Assembly (NCBI GenBank): GCA_029941905.1
Contig: JAPYTQ010000004.1
Location: 124,001-188,000 of the forward strand
DNA: 64,000 nucleotides
DNA from: JAHRVQ01 sp029941905
GTDB taxonomy: Bacteria > Pseudomonadota > Gammaproteobacteria > Pseudomonadales > Azotimanducaceae
Direction of reading: 5' to 3'
In this document: positions 17,413 through 26,671 of the stretch, piece after piece
Layout of the letters: each line of letters starts with the position of its first letter
Position numbering within the stretch: the first letter of the stretch is position 1
The notes under the pieces: model-generated
What the model saw: the letters and a program-made list of their open reading frames with translations, nothing else
The model's database searches: none
What the model was told of the DNA's origin: nothing
Position numbers and translations under genes: made by a program

Positions 17413-18066
17413 ATGAGAAATAGCATGAAAAAGATCATTACCTTCTGTTGCTTGTGCATGGCCTTTTCCTGCCTTGCAAACGACACCCAATCTGACAACA
17501 AGAATGTCACGGTTGTTATCAAGACAACCCTGGGTGACTTTCAGGTGCAATTAAATGCCGAGAAAGCCCCAATTACGGTGGCAAACTTTCTTTCATATGT
17601 AGATGAAGATGGTTACGCAGACACTATTTTCCATCGGGTTATCGAGGGGTTTATGATTCAGGGCGGCGGCATGCGGGTAAACATGCGAGCCGTGACAGAG
17701 CACAAGGGCATATATAATGAAGCAGACAATGGTTTGCGCAATGTGACCGGGACAATCGCCATGGCCCGCCTGAATGAGATTGATACTGCCCAGCGGCAGT
17801 TTTTTATCAACGTCAATAACAACGCATTTCTTGACCACAGTGAAGCTAGCTGTACCCGGGAAGATGAGCAAAAACAAAAGGCGGCGACGGCCAGAGGTTT
17901 GTATCGTCCGCAAAGCTGTAAAACATTTGGCTATGTCGTCTTTGGACATGTTGTAAAGGGTATGGAGAACGTACGCAGGATTGAGTTCGAGCCCACGGTG
18001 AATCGAAACGGGCATCAGAATGTACCCGTGATTCCCGTGACCATCATTAAGATTGAAAGGTTGTAA
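17413..18066 (+). CDS. Periplasmic cyclophilin-type peptidyl-prolyl isomerase
   Basis: The frame gives 217 residues from the ATG at 17413; ATG at 17425 is equally possible. A signal peptide (KKIITFCCLCMAFSCLA) directs it to the periplasm. The cyclophilin core shows FHRVIEGFMIQGGG, with the Arg and Gln of the active site, then AMARLNEIDTAQRQFFINV. Unlike E. coli PpiA it has a Cys- and Lys-rich insert around residues 155-175 (SCTREDEQKQKAATARGL) before FGYVVFGHVVKGM. It is followed, with a small overlap of open frames, by an alkaline-phosphatase-family gene on the same strand. Confidence 0.88.
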   Translation: MRNSMKKIITFCCLCMAFSCLANDTQSDNKNVTVVIKTTLGDFQVQLNAEKAPITVANFLSYVDEDGYADTIFHRVIEGFMIQGGGMRVNMRAVTEHKGIYNEADNGLRNVTGTIAMARLNEIDTAQRQFFINVNNNAFLDHSEASCTREDEQKQKAATARGLYRPQSCKTFGYVVFGHVVKGMENVRRIEFEPTVNRNGHQNVPVIPVTIIKIERL

Positions 18067-18115
18067 GTTTACCAGATGCATCTCGATTTCAGACAATGCT
18101 CGACGGCACAATCGA

Positions 18116-19750
18116 GTGGTTAGGTTAAAACTGACAACAGTTCTCCCGGTTATTTTCCTTTTTGTTTTCAATAGTTCTGCACTACAGGCGAACCCGAAAC
18201 TTATTGTCATTATATCGGTAGATCAGTTACGTCGGGACAGGGTGACAGATGATCTGCCAGGGGCGTTGGGTATGTTATCCCGGCAGGGCAGGGTCTTTGT
18301 CGATTCGGAACTCAATCACGCAATCACCAGTACATGCCCTGGTCACAGTGTTTTAGTAACCGGTGTTACGCCAGGCAGAGCAGGCATACCGGGAAACACG
18401 TTTGTCGATCAGCAAACCTTTCAAGAACGCTATTGTGTCGACGATGAAAACAATGCCCATCAGGTGATTGATAGCGATCACAATCGTTCACCCGTCAATT
18501 TAAGAGCCAGTACTTTTGGTGACTGGTTAAAAGATCGCTATCCGCAATCCCGGGTGTTTTCTGTTGGCGGTAAAGATCGCGCTGTTATCACTATGGGTGG
18601 GCACAAGGCCGACGGCGTATTCTGGTACAACCAGAGCAATGGCAAGTTCACCAGCAGCGGTTACTATATGAAGTCTCTGCCCGGCTATATCGATAAATTT
18701 AATGGTACTGACCCCGTGGTTGATGGCCATTTACGCGATATCCCAGGTACCTGGGTGCACCCTGCAGGCACCTACAGGCAGGATGACTATGACGGGGAAT
18801 CGAGTTTGTTTGATCGCAGCAGCGGTCATCCTCTGAAGGATGGTGACGGCGATACTGTATTTAACCGCATTTATCGCTCACCGGTCATCGATACGCAAAC
18901 CATTAAGCTTGCCAATATCATTATCCGCGAAGAAAGCCTGGGTGAGGGCGAAAATCCTGATCTTTTGTTACTTGCCTTGTCTGCCACCGATACAGTGGGA
19001 CATCTTTATGGACCACGCAGCTCTGAAGCCGAAGCGACCCTGGACAATGTTGATAATATACTTAATGAGCTTATTGCCGGACTCGAAAAAAAACTTGGTC
19101 TTGGCAATGTATTGGTCGTCCTCACCGCCGATCATGGCGTCGCCGAGCTGCCGGAGTACATGACCGAAAATGGATCAAATTCCTGCCCCAGCCAGGGCAG
19201 GTTGTCGTTTGTACCAATCATTGGCCAAATATATTGGTCGATCTACCGGGATTACACTCATCCATTCGACATGCCTGGTGAACTGGTAAAGTTCACCGGG
19301 CAGCAATTGACCCTCAGTCGTGAGTATCTTGCCGAGAATATGTTGGACCCTGCACAGGTGCTGGCCACCCTGAATGAAGCGCTCACGGGGATTAACATTG
19401 TAAAGAGAACCTGGACGCAACAACAGATTAGGGCCGGGAAAGGTAAGGTGGCAGCGTTGCTGCGTAATTCTCTGACCCATGACAGGAGTGGCGATTTAAC
19501 CATTCAACTGCATCCTGACTGTGTGCTCACCATTGGAGGTGGTACAACGCACGGCTCTGTTTACGACTATGACAGGAATGTACCTTTGATCTTCTATGGC
19601 TGGGGAGTTCAGGCAGCAAAAGTGTCCGGTACCGCCCACACCATTGATACTGGTCCAACACTGGCTAACCACATAGGTATCGCGGCTCCACCCGACCTCG
19701 ACGGTAAGCCTCTTGACCTGTTGAGTACCTCTGATGAAAACGATCGTTGA
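18116..19750 (+). CDS. Secreted alkaline-phosphatase/phosphodiesterase family protein
   Basis: The product is about 544 residues from a GTG at 18116, chosen because the signal peptide starts there (VVRLKLTTVLPVIFLFVFNS); the frame is open back to 18053 and no strong ribosome site decides the start. Metal ligands of the superfamily are visible: VIISVDQLRRD (first Asp), HAITSTCPGHSVLVTGVTPG with the Thr nucleophile position, LSATDTVGHLYGP (D and H) and TADHGV (D-H). The Thr-type nucleophile and SVDQLRRD resemble PafA-like phosphate-irrepressible alkaline phosphatases and NPP-type phosphodiesterases. It probably releases phosphate from organic esters in the periplasm. The exact substrate is unknown. 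Confidence 0.85.
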   Translation: MVRLKLTTVLPVIFLFVFNSSALQANPKLIVIISVDQLRRDRVTDDLPGALGMLSRQGRVFVDSELNHAITSTCPGHSVLVTGVTPGRAGIPGNTFVDQQTFQERYCVDDENNAHQVIDSDHNRSPVNLRASTFGDWLKDRYPQSRVFSVGGKDRAVITMGGHKADGVFWYNQSNGKFTSSGYYMKSLPGYIDKFNGTDPVVDGHLRDIPGTWVHPAGTYRQDDYDGESSLFDRSSGHPLKDGDGDTVFNRIYRSPVIDTQTIKLANIIIREESLGEGENPDLLLLALSATDTVGHLYGPRSSEAEATLDNVDNILNELIAGLEKKLGLGNVLVVLTADHGVAELPEYMTENGSNSCPSQGRLSFVPIIGQIYWSIYRDYTHPFDMPGELVKFTGQQLTLSREYLAENMLDPAQVLATLNEALTGINIVKRTWTQQQIRAGKGKVAALLRNSLTHDRSGDLTIQLHPDCVLTIGGGTTHGSVYDYDRNVPLIFYGWGVQAAKVSGTAHTIDTGPTLANHIGIAAPPDLDGKPLDLLSTSDENDR

Positions 19751-20267
19751 ATTCCCTGCGGTTGCAATATCAGGTTGTCTTCTGGGCGAAAGGGTTCGTT
19801 ACGACGGTCAGGACAGTTTTATGCCCGATCTCATCGAGTGTCTTGAGGAGGAATTAAATCTGGTGTCACTCTGCCCTGAAGTTGCGATAGGCCTGGGTGT
19901 GCCGAGGCCACCCATGCATCTGGTGAGTCAAGACGGACAAATTCGTGCCGTCGGGGTGGAGGATGGCCAGAAGGACTTCACCGAGCGGCTCTTCAACTAT
20001 GGTGCAGAAATTGTCAAAAGATTTGATAATTTGTCCGGTTATGTATTCAAATCGAGATCACCAAGTTGCGGATTGAAAACCACCCCCATCTATAAACTGA
20101 CGGGTGGGTTTGCGCTGGAAAAGGAACCAGGCAGTGGTATCTTTGCCGCGACTATTGTTAAGTTATCACCGTCTCTACCTGTTTCAGATGAACTGGGTTT
20201 GATGGACCCGGGCGCGCGGCGGGACTTCATTGAAGCAGTGAAACAATACAACCTGAACCGTTCATAA
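19734..20267 (+). CDS. DUF523 family protein
   Basis: A 177-residue protein that starts within the last 17 bases of the phosphatase gene, suggesting translational coupling. It has the DUF523 conserved features: ISGCLLGERVRYDG near the N-terminus, LCPEVAIGLGVPRPPMHLV, and FKSRSPSCGLKTTPIY. The three conserved cysteines in these motifs (GCLLG, LCPE, SCGL) could bind a metal or an iron-sulphur cluster. DUF523 is sometimes found fused to DUF1722 in YbgA-like proteins; here it is alone. Cellular role is unknown. Confidence 0.85.
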   Translation: MKTIVEFPAVAISGCLLGERVRYDGQDSFMPDLIECLEEELNLVSLCPEVAIGLGVPRPPMHLVSQDGQIRAVGVEDGQKDFTERLFNYGAEIVKRFDNLSGYVFKSRSPSCGLKTTPIYKLTGGFALEKEPGSGIFAATIVKLSPSLPVSDELGLMDPGARRDFIEAVKQYNLNRS

Positions 20268-20290
20268 ATGGAATTTGTGGAGCAGTAGGA

Positions 20291-20314
20291 ATCAGAAGTA
20301 CAATCAGAAGTACA
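20291..20314. repeat. Two tandem copies of a 12-bp unit
   Basis: ATCAGAAGTACA occurs twice in direct succession (20291-20302 and 20303-20314), followed by a partial third (ATCA). It lies between the DUF523 and thiolase genes. It could be simple slippage; no function is assigned. Confidence 0.6.
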
Positions 20315-20361
20315 ATCAAACGAATTTCTTACTCGTTAATCATTATTAGGGGACAACAGTT

Positions 20362-21591
20362 ATGGGCGAAGCATGGATTATTGACGGTGTTAGATCACCC
20401 AGAGGCAGGGGAAAACCGGGTGTTGGCAGTCTGAGTGAAATTCATCCGCAGCGGATTCTGGCGCAGGTGTTAAATGGTTTGCAAGCCAAGGTTGGGTTCA
20501 ATACCGCGGATATTGAGGACGTGGTTGCAGGTTGCGGATCAGGTACCGGTGACCATGCCCATGATATTGCCAGGATGTCTGTTCTTGATGCGGGCTGGCC
20601 AACGACAGCTCCCGGCGTGACCTTGCATCGCTTCTGTGGTTCGGGGCAACAGGCAGTTACTTTCGCCGCCATGGGTATTATGGCAGGCCATCAGGATCTG
20701 GTGATCGGCGGTGGAGTTGAATCCATGTCCCGACCGGCACCGTTGCATGCCGATGGTTTTACGGCAAACAACACCCATCTGTTTGAGCAATACCCCCTCA
20801 TCCCACAAGGGATATCCGCAGACCTGATTGCGACAATCGAGGGCTTTAGCCGGGAAGATGCGGACTCCTATGCTGTTCGCAGCCAGGATCGAACCATGCA
20901 GTCAATTGAGGATGGACGATTTAATGATTCACTCGTGCCCATTTATCATGAGGACGGCAAACTGGCCCTGGACAGAGATGAACACCCGCGTCCCGGAACC
21001 ACCATGGAGAGTATGGTCGGCCTGAACCCCGCATTCGAGAAGATGGGTAAGACCTTGCATGACGGTCATGTAAAAACATTTGATGAAATATGCAAAGACG
21101 TTTATCCGGCGATAGATAGTGTCACTCATATTCATCATGCCGGTAACTCATCTGGTGTTGTCGACGGAGCCAGCGCGATTCTGCTTGCTTCACCGGAATA
21201 TGCTAAAGCCAATGGCCTGAAACCCAGAGCCAGGATTCGAATGACTGCCACCGCAGGAACTGAGCCTGTCATTATGTTAACGGCTCCGGGACCGGCTGCA
21301 GAGATCTGCCTGAAGAAAGCAGGTATGACCAAAGACGATATCGATCTGTTTGAAGTCAATGAGGCCTTTGCCGCTGTGGTGCTTAAATTCCAGAAGGACC
21401 TGGGCGTTGAGGACGACAAGATCAACGTTTGTGGTGGTGCCATATCACTCGGCCACCCGATTGGAGCGACTGGCCCCATGCTAATCCAGACGGTGCTCGA
21501 TGAACTGGAGCGGCAGGACAAAAACACGGCACTGATTGCAATGTGTACCGGCGGCGGTATGGGCACAGCGACCATCATTGAGCGTGTTTAG
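20362..21591 (+). CDS. Thiolase (acetyl-CoA acyltransferase)
   Basis: A 409-residue thiolase with all catalytic motifs. The nucleophilic cysteine is in HRFCGSGQQAV (near residue 92). NEAFAAVVLKF is followed by GGAISLGHPIGATGP with the catalytic His, and MCTGGGMGTA holds the second Cys. The length and motifs fit degradative thiolases (beta-ketoacyl-CoA plus CoA to acyl-CoA plus acetyl-CoA). The first residues MGEAWIIDGVRSPRGRGKPG match the subgroup often found with steroid or long-chain catabolic genes. A carboxylesterase and a molybdenum hydroxylase follow on the same strand. Confidence 0.93.
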   Translation: MGEAWIIDGVRSPRGRGKPGVGSLSEIHPQRILAQVLNGLQAKVGFNTADIEDVVAGCGSGTGDHAHDIARMSVLDAGWPTTAPGVTLHRFCGSGQQAVTFAAMGIMAGHQDLVIGGGVESMSRPAPLHADGFTANNTHLFEQYPLIPQGISADLIATIEGFSREDADSYAVRSQDRTMQSIEDGRFNDSLVPIYHEDGKLALDRDEHPRPGTTMESMVGLNPAFEKMGKTLHDGHVKTFDEICKDVYPAIDSVTHIHHAGNSSGVVDGASAILLASPEYAKANGLKPRARIRMTATAGTEPVIMLTAPGPAAEICLKKAGMTKDDIDLFEVNEAFAAVVLKFQKDLGVEDDKINVCGGAISLGHPIGATGPMLIQTVLDELERQDKNTALIAMCTGGGMGTATIIERV

Positions 21592-21646
21592 TTTACGAAA
21601 AGAAATCAGGTTGATCATAAAAAACGCTAATTGCAGGAGTTGAGTC

Positions 21647-23137
21647 TTGAGTACAATCGCAGAAACATCCTATGGTCCCGTGCAGGGGCGTGTGAAAGAA
21701 GATGTGATTTTGTTCGCCGGTATTCCCTATGCCAAACCACCCGTTGGAGAATTGAGGTTTAAGGCAGCCCAGGTCCACGATGGCTGGTCAGAAGTCAGGC
21801 AAACCACGCGCTTCTCTCCTGCTGCGCCGCAGATTCCTACCGGTGGTATGACCGACAGTGCCCCGGTCAACTGGAATGAAGACTGTTTAACGCTCAATAT
21901 CACAACGCCTATGATTGATGATAAAAAGCGGCCGGTCTTCTTCTGGATTCACGGTGGTGGTTACCGCACAGGTCAAGGTGCAATCCCCTGGTATAACGGT
22001 GCCAACTTCGCAAAAAACGGTGATATCGTTGTGGTGAGTATTAACTACCGTATGGGTGCACTGGGATTTACAGACCTGTCCCGCTTCGGTGCCGAATATG
22101 CCACCTCCGGGGTGAATGGAACCCTCGACCAGATCAAGGCATTGCAATGGGTCAGTGAGAACATCGTGAACTTTGGCGGGGACCCCGAGCAGATCACGAT
22201 TGCGGGGGAATCAGCAGGCGGGTTTAGCGTTGGTACTATTTTGGGCTCCCCCATGGCACAGGGATTGTTTAAAAGAGCGGTTCCTCAAAGTGGTGCTGCG
22301 CATCACACTTTACCGGCAGATGCCGCCGACAAGGTGACCGATTTTTTTATGGATGTGATGCAGGTTTCCACCATGGAAGAACTGTTAGCCGCCTCGGTAG
22401 ATGATATTCTGGCGGCCCAGGCGAAAGTAGACCAGGACGTCGCTCGAGGCGTGGGTTCATCGCGATTGGGCGTTGCGGTGTCGCCATTTTACCCTTGCAC
22501 AGGTAACGAAGTGCTACCCGAGTCACCTTTGGAGGCGATAAAGAAGGGTATGGGAAGCGAGGTTGATGTGCTGATCGGCTCGAACAAGGATGAAGGCACT
22601 TTATTCTTAACCGAAGCTGTGGATGAGGCTAAACTCCTGTCAATGGCTGATCGACTTGGCGGCGGCCAGAAGCTGGTTGATGCTTACCGCGCAGCTTATC
22701 CGGATGCGAGTCCAACAGAAATTGCGACCTATCTGTCGACAGACCATGTGTTTCGTATACCGGCTCTACGCCTGGCTGAAGCGAGACTAAGCTATGGTTC
22801 AAGTGCTGATTCAAGCTCTGTTTCAAGAACGTGGATGTACTTGTTCGCCTGGGAATCCAGGCACGCCCACCTGAAATCAACCCATTCCCTCGAAATTCCA
22901 TTCGTCTTTGACAATCTGGATAAGGGGGGAGTGGATGTTTTTCTTGGACCGGGAGAACTTCCACAGGCAGTTGCCAGCGAGATGCATCAGGTCTGGATTG
23001 ACTTTATTCAGTCCGGTGACCCGGGCTGGCCCCCGTATGACCTCAAAAATAGAATAAACATGCGATTTGATGAAAAGTCCGGACAGGTTGCTGACCCTGA
23101 TGCCGGTAAGCGCGAAGCCTGGGAAGGTATTCGGTAA
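21647..23137 (+). CDS. Type B carboxylesterase
   Basis: A 496-residue alpha/beta hydrolase. The TTG at 21647 follows CAGGAG by 7 bases. The oxyanion stretch is FFWIHGGGYRTGQG, the nucleophile elbow GESAGGFSVG, the acid lies in the SNKDEGTLF region and the likely His is in STHSLEIPFVFD. The N-terminus (YGPVQGRVKEDVILFAGIPYAKPP) is the family signature. There is no signal peptide, so it should be cytoplasmic. It would cleave carboxylic esters, perhaps feeding the neighbouring thiolase; that link is inferred from order and strand only. Confidence 0.9.
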   Translation: MSTIAETSYGPVQGRVKEDVILFAGIPYAKPPVGELRFKAAQVHDGWSEVRQTTRFSPAAPQIPTGGMTDSAPVNWNEDCLTLNITTPMIDDKKRPVFFWIHGGGYRTGQGAIPWYNGANFAKNGDIVVVSINYRMGALGFTDLSRFGAEYATSGVNGTLDQIKALQWVSENIVNFGGDPEQITIAGESAGGFSVGTILGSPMAQGLFKRAVPQSGAAHHTLPADAADKVTDFFMDVMQVSTMEELLAASVDDILAAQAKVDQDVARGVGSSRLGVAVSPFYPCTGNEVLPESPLEAIKKGMGSEVDVLIGSNKDEGTLFLTEAVDEAKLLSMADRLGGGQKLVDAYRAAYPDASPTEIATYLSTDHVFRIPALRLAEARLSYGSSADSSSVSRTWMYLFAWESRHAHLKSTHSLEIPFVFDNLDKGGVDVFLGPGELPQAVASEMHQVWIDFIQSGDPGWPPYDLKNRINMRFDEKSGQVADPDAGKREAWEGIR

Positions 23138-23148
23138 CAGGAGTATTC

Positions 23149-23604
23149 ATGCTAAAGCTGGTAGTAAACGGTAAGCAACATGAATTGGATGTGGACCCTG
23201 ATACCCCCCTGCTCTGGGTACTCAGAGATAATCTTAACCTGACTGGCACTAAGTACGGCTGCGGCATAGCCCAGTGTGGTGCCTGCACGGTGCATATGAA
23301 TGGTCAGCCTGTTCGCAGTTGCATGACCCCGGTTTCCGAGGTGAAGGATTTTGATATCACTACCATCGAAGGCTTGTCTGAGAATAGCAGCAACCCGGTA
23401 CAACTCGCCTGGATAGAAGAAGATGTACCGCAATGTGGCTATTGTCAGTCAGGGCAAATTATGGTTGCCGTCGCGCTGTTACGCCGCAAAGCAAACCCTA
23501 CAGATGCTGACATTAATGCTGCCATGACGAATATCTGTCGCTGTGGCACCTATACCCGAATTCGCAAGGCGATTCACAACGCTGCCGCCAACCAGCAATC
23601 CTGA
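23149..23604 (+). CDS. Molybdenum hydroxylase small subunit, 2x[2Fe-2S] (IorA-like)
   Basis: The 151-residue subunit has an N-terminal plant-type ferredoxin fold with the cluster motif YGCGIAQCGACTVHMNG and a distal Cys (VRSCM). A C-terminal four-helix domain carries the second cluster (QCGYCQSGQ and NICRCGTY). It matches isoquinoline 1-oxidoreductase alpha subunits and passes electrons from the molybdenum site. The stop overlaps the next start by one base. There is no FAD subunit gene, which is normal for the IorAB class. Confidence 0.92.
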   Translation: MLKLVVNGKQHELDVDPDTPLLWVLRDNLNLTGTKYGCGIAQCGACTVHMNGQPVRSCMTPVSEVKDFDITTIEGLSENSSNPVQLAWIEEDVPQCGYCQSGQIMVAVALLRRKANPTDADINAAMTNICRCGTYTRIRKAIHNAAANQQS

Positions 23605-25754
23605 TGGTACTTACACGCCGGGATTTTCTGGGAAACAGCCTTATGACTGGACTGACAGTGGCTGGAGGCATGATGATTTCATTTCATGTTCCAGCGAAAG
23701 CCAGACCTTTTAAACCTTATGCCAGCAAGGGCGCGGAACTGAACGCCTGGCTGATCATTGAGTCTGATAATACGATTACCATTCGCGTCGCACAGGCGGA
23801 GATGGGACAAGGCGTCTTTACCTCCCTGCCGATGATCATTGCCGATGAATTGGAAGCAGATTGGCGTACCGTACGCGTCGAGTATGCCGATGCCAATAGA
23901 AGTCTTGCGGAGGGGCGCGTTTACAAGCGAATGTTGACTGGTAGTAGTGCTGCGGTTCGCAGTTCCATGCCATATCTTCAACAGGCTGGTGCGCAGGCAC
24001 GGGAAAAAATGATCAAGGCAGCCGCCGAGAAGTGGCAGGTTGAACCCGGGGAATGTTACGCCGATTACGGCAGTATTTACCACAAACCGTCCAGGCAGAA
24101 GGTAACCTATGGCGAAATAGCAGGTGCGGCCGCGCTGGTTTCTGTGGCGAATGTAAAAATAAAAACATCCGAGAGCTTTAGCCTGATTGGTGTGGATACT
24201 CCACGTGTCGACACGCCTGCAAAGGTGAATGGTTCAGCCGTCTTCGGGATGGACATCCGGATTGAGGGTATGGTCTATGCCGCAGTTGTCCACTGCCCGG
24301 TGTTGGGTGGTACCGTCAGAAGCTTTCGTTACAACGCCATTCGAAATATGCCAGGCGTGCTACAGGCTGTACGTATGAAATCCGGTATTGCAGTCGTTGC
24401 AAAATCGTTCTGGCAGGCAAAAACAGCAGCAGAAAAACTGGTCGTGCAGTGGGATATCGGGCCGGAAGGGAAAACCTATTCCGAGACATTCCGCCGAGAG
24501 TACTCCGCGGCATTGAATGAGGCAGGTACAATCGTCGAAGAAGAGGGAGAAGTTGTCGCCGAGATGGAAGCTGCTGACAAAAGAATTGAGTCGGATTACC
24601 TGGTCCCGTACCTTGCCCACGCTTGCATGGAGCCCCTTAATTGTACGGTTAGTGTCAAGCCGGATCGCGTCGATGTATGGGCCGGTCTGCAGGACCCGGA
24701 GTCAGCCCTGAAAGCCGCCGCTGAGGAATCCGGTGTAGCGGCAGAAAATGTTTATGTGCATAACTGCTTCCTTGGCGGCGGCTTCGGGCGCCGTGCCAAC
24801 GATGATTTTGTTCGTGAAGCCGTGCAGATTGCGAGGGAAGTAGATTCCCCGGTGCAAATGATATGGAGCCGGGAGGATGATATTCGGCAAGGGCAGTATC
24901 GTCCCATGGCCTCGATGCGCTTCAAGGCTGGATTCGATTTGAACAGAAATGTGGTGGCCTATACCAACCACAGCGTTGCTCACTCCATTTTGAAAGACAT
25001 CGGTGCTCCGCTGGAGAATGGAATCGACAAAGCATCGCTCGAGGGCCTGGCTAATATACCCTACGCTCTGGGTCCAAAAAAGATCACTCACACCATTCGC
25101 AATACTCACATGAGTAGCTGGTGGTGGCGTTCAGTGGGAAACTCACAGAATGTGTTTGCGCGGGAGTGTTTTGTTGACGAAATGGCTGCGAAGGCGAATA
25201 TGGATCCTTATGCGTTTCGTAAGAAGTACCTGTCCCATCGACCTGACTTGATTGCTGTTCTGCAAGAGGTGGCAGACAAGTCACAATGGGGCAGAGGCGT
25301 TCCAGGTGGCCATGCCCAGGGGATTGCCATTCACCAGAGTTTCGGCACCACGGTGGCCCAGGTCGCAGAAGTTTCCGTCACTGATGATGGTAAGGTAAAA
25401 GTACATCGGGTGGTGTCTGTAGTTGACTGCGGTAACCTGGTCAATCCACTGACAGCAGAAATGCAGATTGAGAGCGCTATTATTTTTGGTCTGTCGGCTG
25501 CGCTGTTCGGTAAAATCACCATTGAAAAGGGCAGGGTACTTGAAGACAACTTCGATACCTACCGGGTGCTGTCTTTAAGCGAAACACCCGTGATTGAAAC
25601 CCATTGGCTATTGTCCGGTGGAGAGAATTGGGGCGGCCTGGGCGAACCCGGCTTGCCTTGCGTCGCGCCTGCGGTGATAAATGCAATCTACGGGATTACC
25701 CGACGTAGAATTCGCTCTCTGCCGGTTTCGGATTATTTCCTGCAGCCAGCGTAA
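23604..25754 (+). CDS. Molybdenum hydroxylase large subunit with Tat signal (IorB-like)
   Basis: A 716-residue xanthine-dehydrogenase-family subunit that binds molybdopterin. The N-terminus LTRRDFLGNSLMTGLTVAGG is a twin-arginine signal, so the complex is probably exported folded with its small subunit. Family segments seen are QAEMGQGVFTSLPMI, the LGGGFGRRANDDFV cofactor loop, SWWWRSVGNSQNVFARECFV and the GGLGEPGLPCVAPAVINAIY stretch near the end, which holds the catalytic Glu. Related enzymes hydroxylate N-heterocycles or oxidise aldehydes. The substrate here is unknown; the upstream esterase and thiolase suggest a catabolic setting. Confidence 0.92.
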   Translation: MVLTRRDFLGNSLMTGLTVAGGMMISFHVPAKARPFKPYASKGAELNAWLIIESDNTITIRVAQAEMGQGVFTSLPMIIADELEADWRTVRVEYADANRSLAEGRVYKRMLTGSSAAVRSSMPYLQQAGAQAREKMIKAAAEKWQVEPGECYADYGSIYHKPSRQKVTYGEIAGAAALVSVANVKIKTSESFSLIGVDTPRVDTPAKVNGSAVFGMDIRIEGMVYAAVVHCPVLGGTVRSFRYNAIRNMPGVLQAVRMKSGIAVVAKSFWQAKTAAEKLVVQWDIGPEGKTYSETFRREYSAALNEAGTIVEEEGEVVAEMEAADKRIESDYLVPYLAHACMEPLNCTVSVKPDRVDVWAGLQDPESALKAAAEESGVAAENVYVHNCFLGGGFGRRANDDFVREAVQIAREVDSPVQMIWSREDDIRQGQYRPMASMRFKAGFDLNRNVVAYTNHSVAHSILKDIGAPLENGIDKASLEGLANIPYALGPKKITHTIRNTHMSSWWWRSVGNSQNVFARECFVDEMAAKANMDPYAFRKKYLSHRPDLIAVLQEVADKSQWGRGVPGGHAQGIAIHQSFGTTVAQVAEVSVTDDGKVKVHRVVSVVDCGNLVNPLTAEMQIESAIIFGLSAALFGKITIEKGRVLEDNFDTYRVLSLSETPVIETHWLLSGGENWGGLGEPGLPCVAPAVINAIYGITRRRIRSLPVSDYFLQPA

Positions 25755-25851
25755 TCTGTCCGTTATCTGGGTAGATACTGCTAACGTTTTGAATTGCTCC
25801 CAGAGCTCCAGAAGTTCGCCTAATTCTCTATGTAATCCTGATCAAAGGTTA

Positions 25852-26420
25852 TCATTGAATCAATAATGGCTTCGATCTATGAACAGCCCAACCAGCTCGC
25901 ATCATGTTTTTTTCTAACTCGTCTAATCCTGGGCCGGTATCAACTAGCAGCAGATCAATGGCATTGGTCATTCGAGGTGACGAGCGGTAGCGGTTTGCCG
26001 CAAGTGCACCGATAAGTGCCTACTGGATCGACAAACCCTCTAGAATCCCGGCGAGTTGATTAAGTGCTGTTGGAGTCGCCAACGCTTCGCAGCCGTTTCA
26101 GGTAGTCTAGATGAGATCTGAGGTCTCCAGCATCTTTGCTTGGCAGCCTGGATTCTGCGAGTTCTCCGATTTGATGCCTTAGTCGTTCGAGGCGTTCAAA
26201 CATTTCTGTCAATGACTCCGGTGGTTTGTCGACAGGAAGATTCGGTTCTGATATGCGATCCGGTGAAAGTAGCTTTGCTCAGATGATGATGCGCGTTTCA
26301 TCCCTGTATTTTAGCAGATCATCGGAACATGCTGACTCTTATTCGATAAAACCGAACCCAGGTATCACCTGCCAGCATGTAAGAATCAATGGTCGGTTGA
26401 ATTGCCGCCAGAACCTACGA
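25852..26420 (-). pseudogene. Decayed coding relics in the gap 25755-26671
   Basis: No intact gene is seen in this 917-base gap, but the minus strand carries protein-like stretches broken by stops and frame changes. One reads LAGILEGLSIQ, a stop, then ALIGALAANRYRSSPRMTNA and IDLLLVDTGPGLDELEKNMM, ending at 25852. Another, ending at 26060, reads KLLSPDRISEPNLPVDKPPE and LTEMFERLERLRHQIGELAE, preceded by a stop and by YRDETRIII. A third frame upstream reads VLAAIQPTIDSYMLAGDTWV. They may be one or two dead genes of accessory origin; I do not recognise the family. The rest of the gap has a small palindrome (CCCCT-ATA-AGGGG, 26501-26513) upstream of the kinase gene. Confidence 0.35.
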
Positions 26421-26671
26421 CTACTGCTCTGTAGAATATTCAGAAAAATTTAAACGTCGCCAGGTTTAGCCTTTCCCTCGCTGCAAGCCAGCAATTCAAT
26501 CCCCTATAAGGGGTATATACCGCATGGAGACATGGCAATAGAGTTTCGGCAAGGAGTAGCCATTGGTCATTTTGATTTTCGGCCAGGACTTAATCAATTT
26601 TGGAGATGCGAGAAAGAAATATGAATTGTTATTACAATCAGCAGTCCCGTCGATAACCTGATCCATTCAGT

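Noticed and set aside
26226..26453. Plus-strand 75-residue frame in the relic region
   Set aside because: It lies antisense to broken but more protein-like minus-strand stretches, has no ribosome site and no family look.
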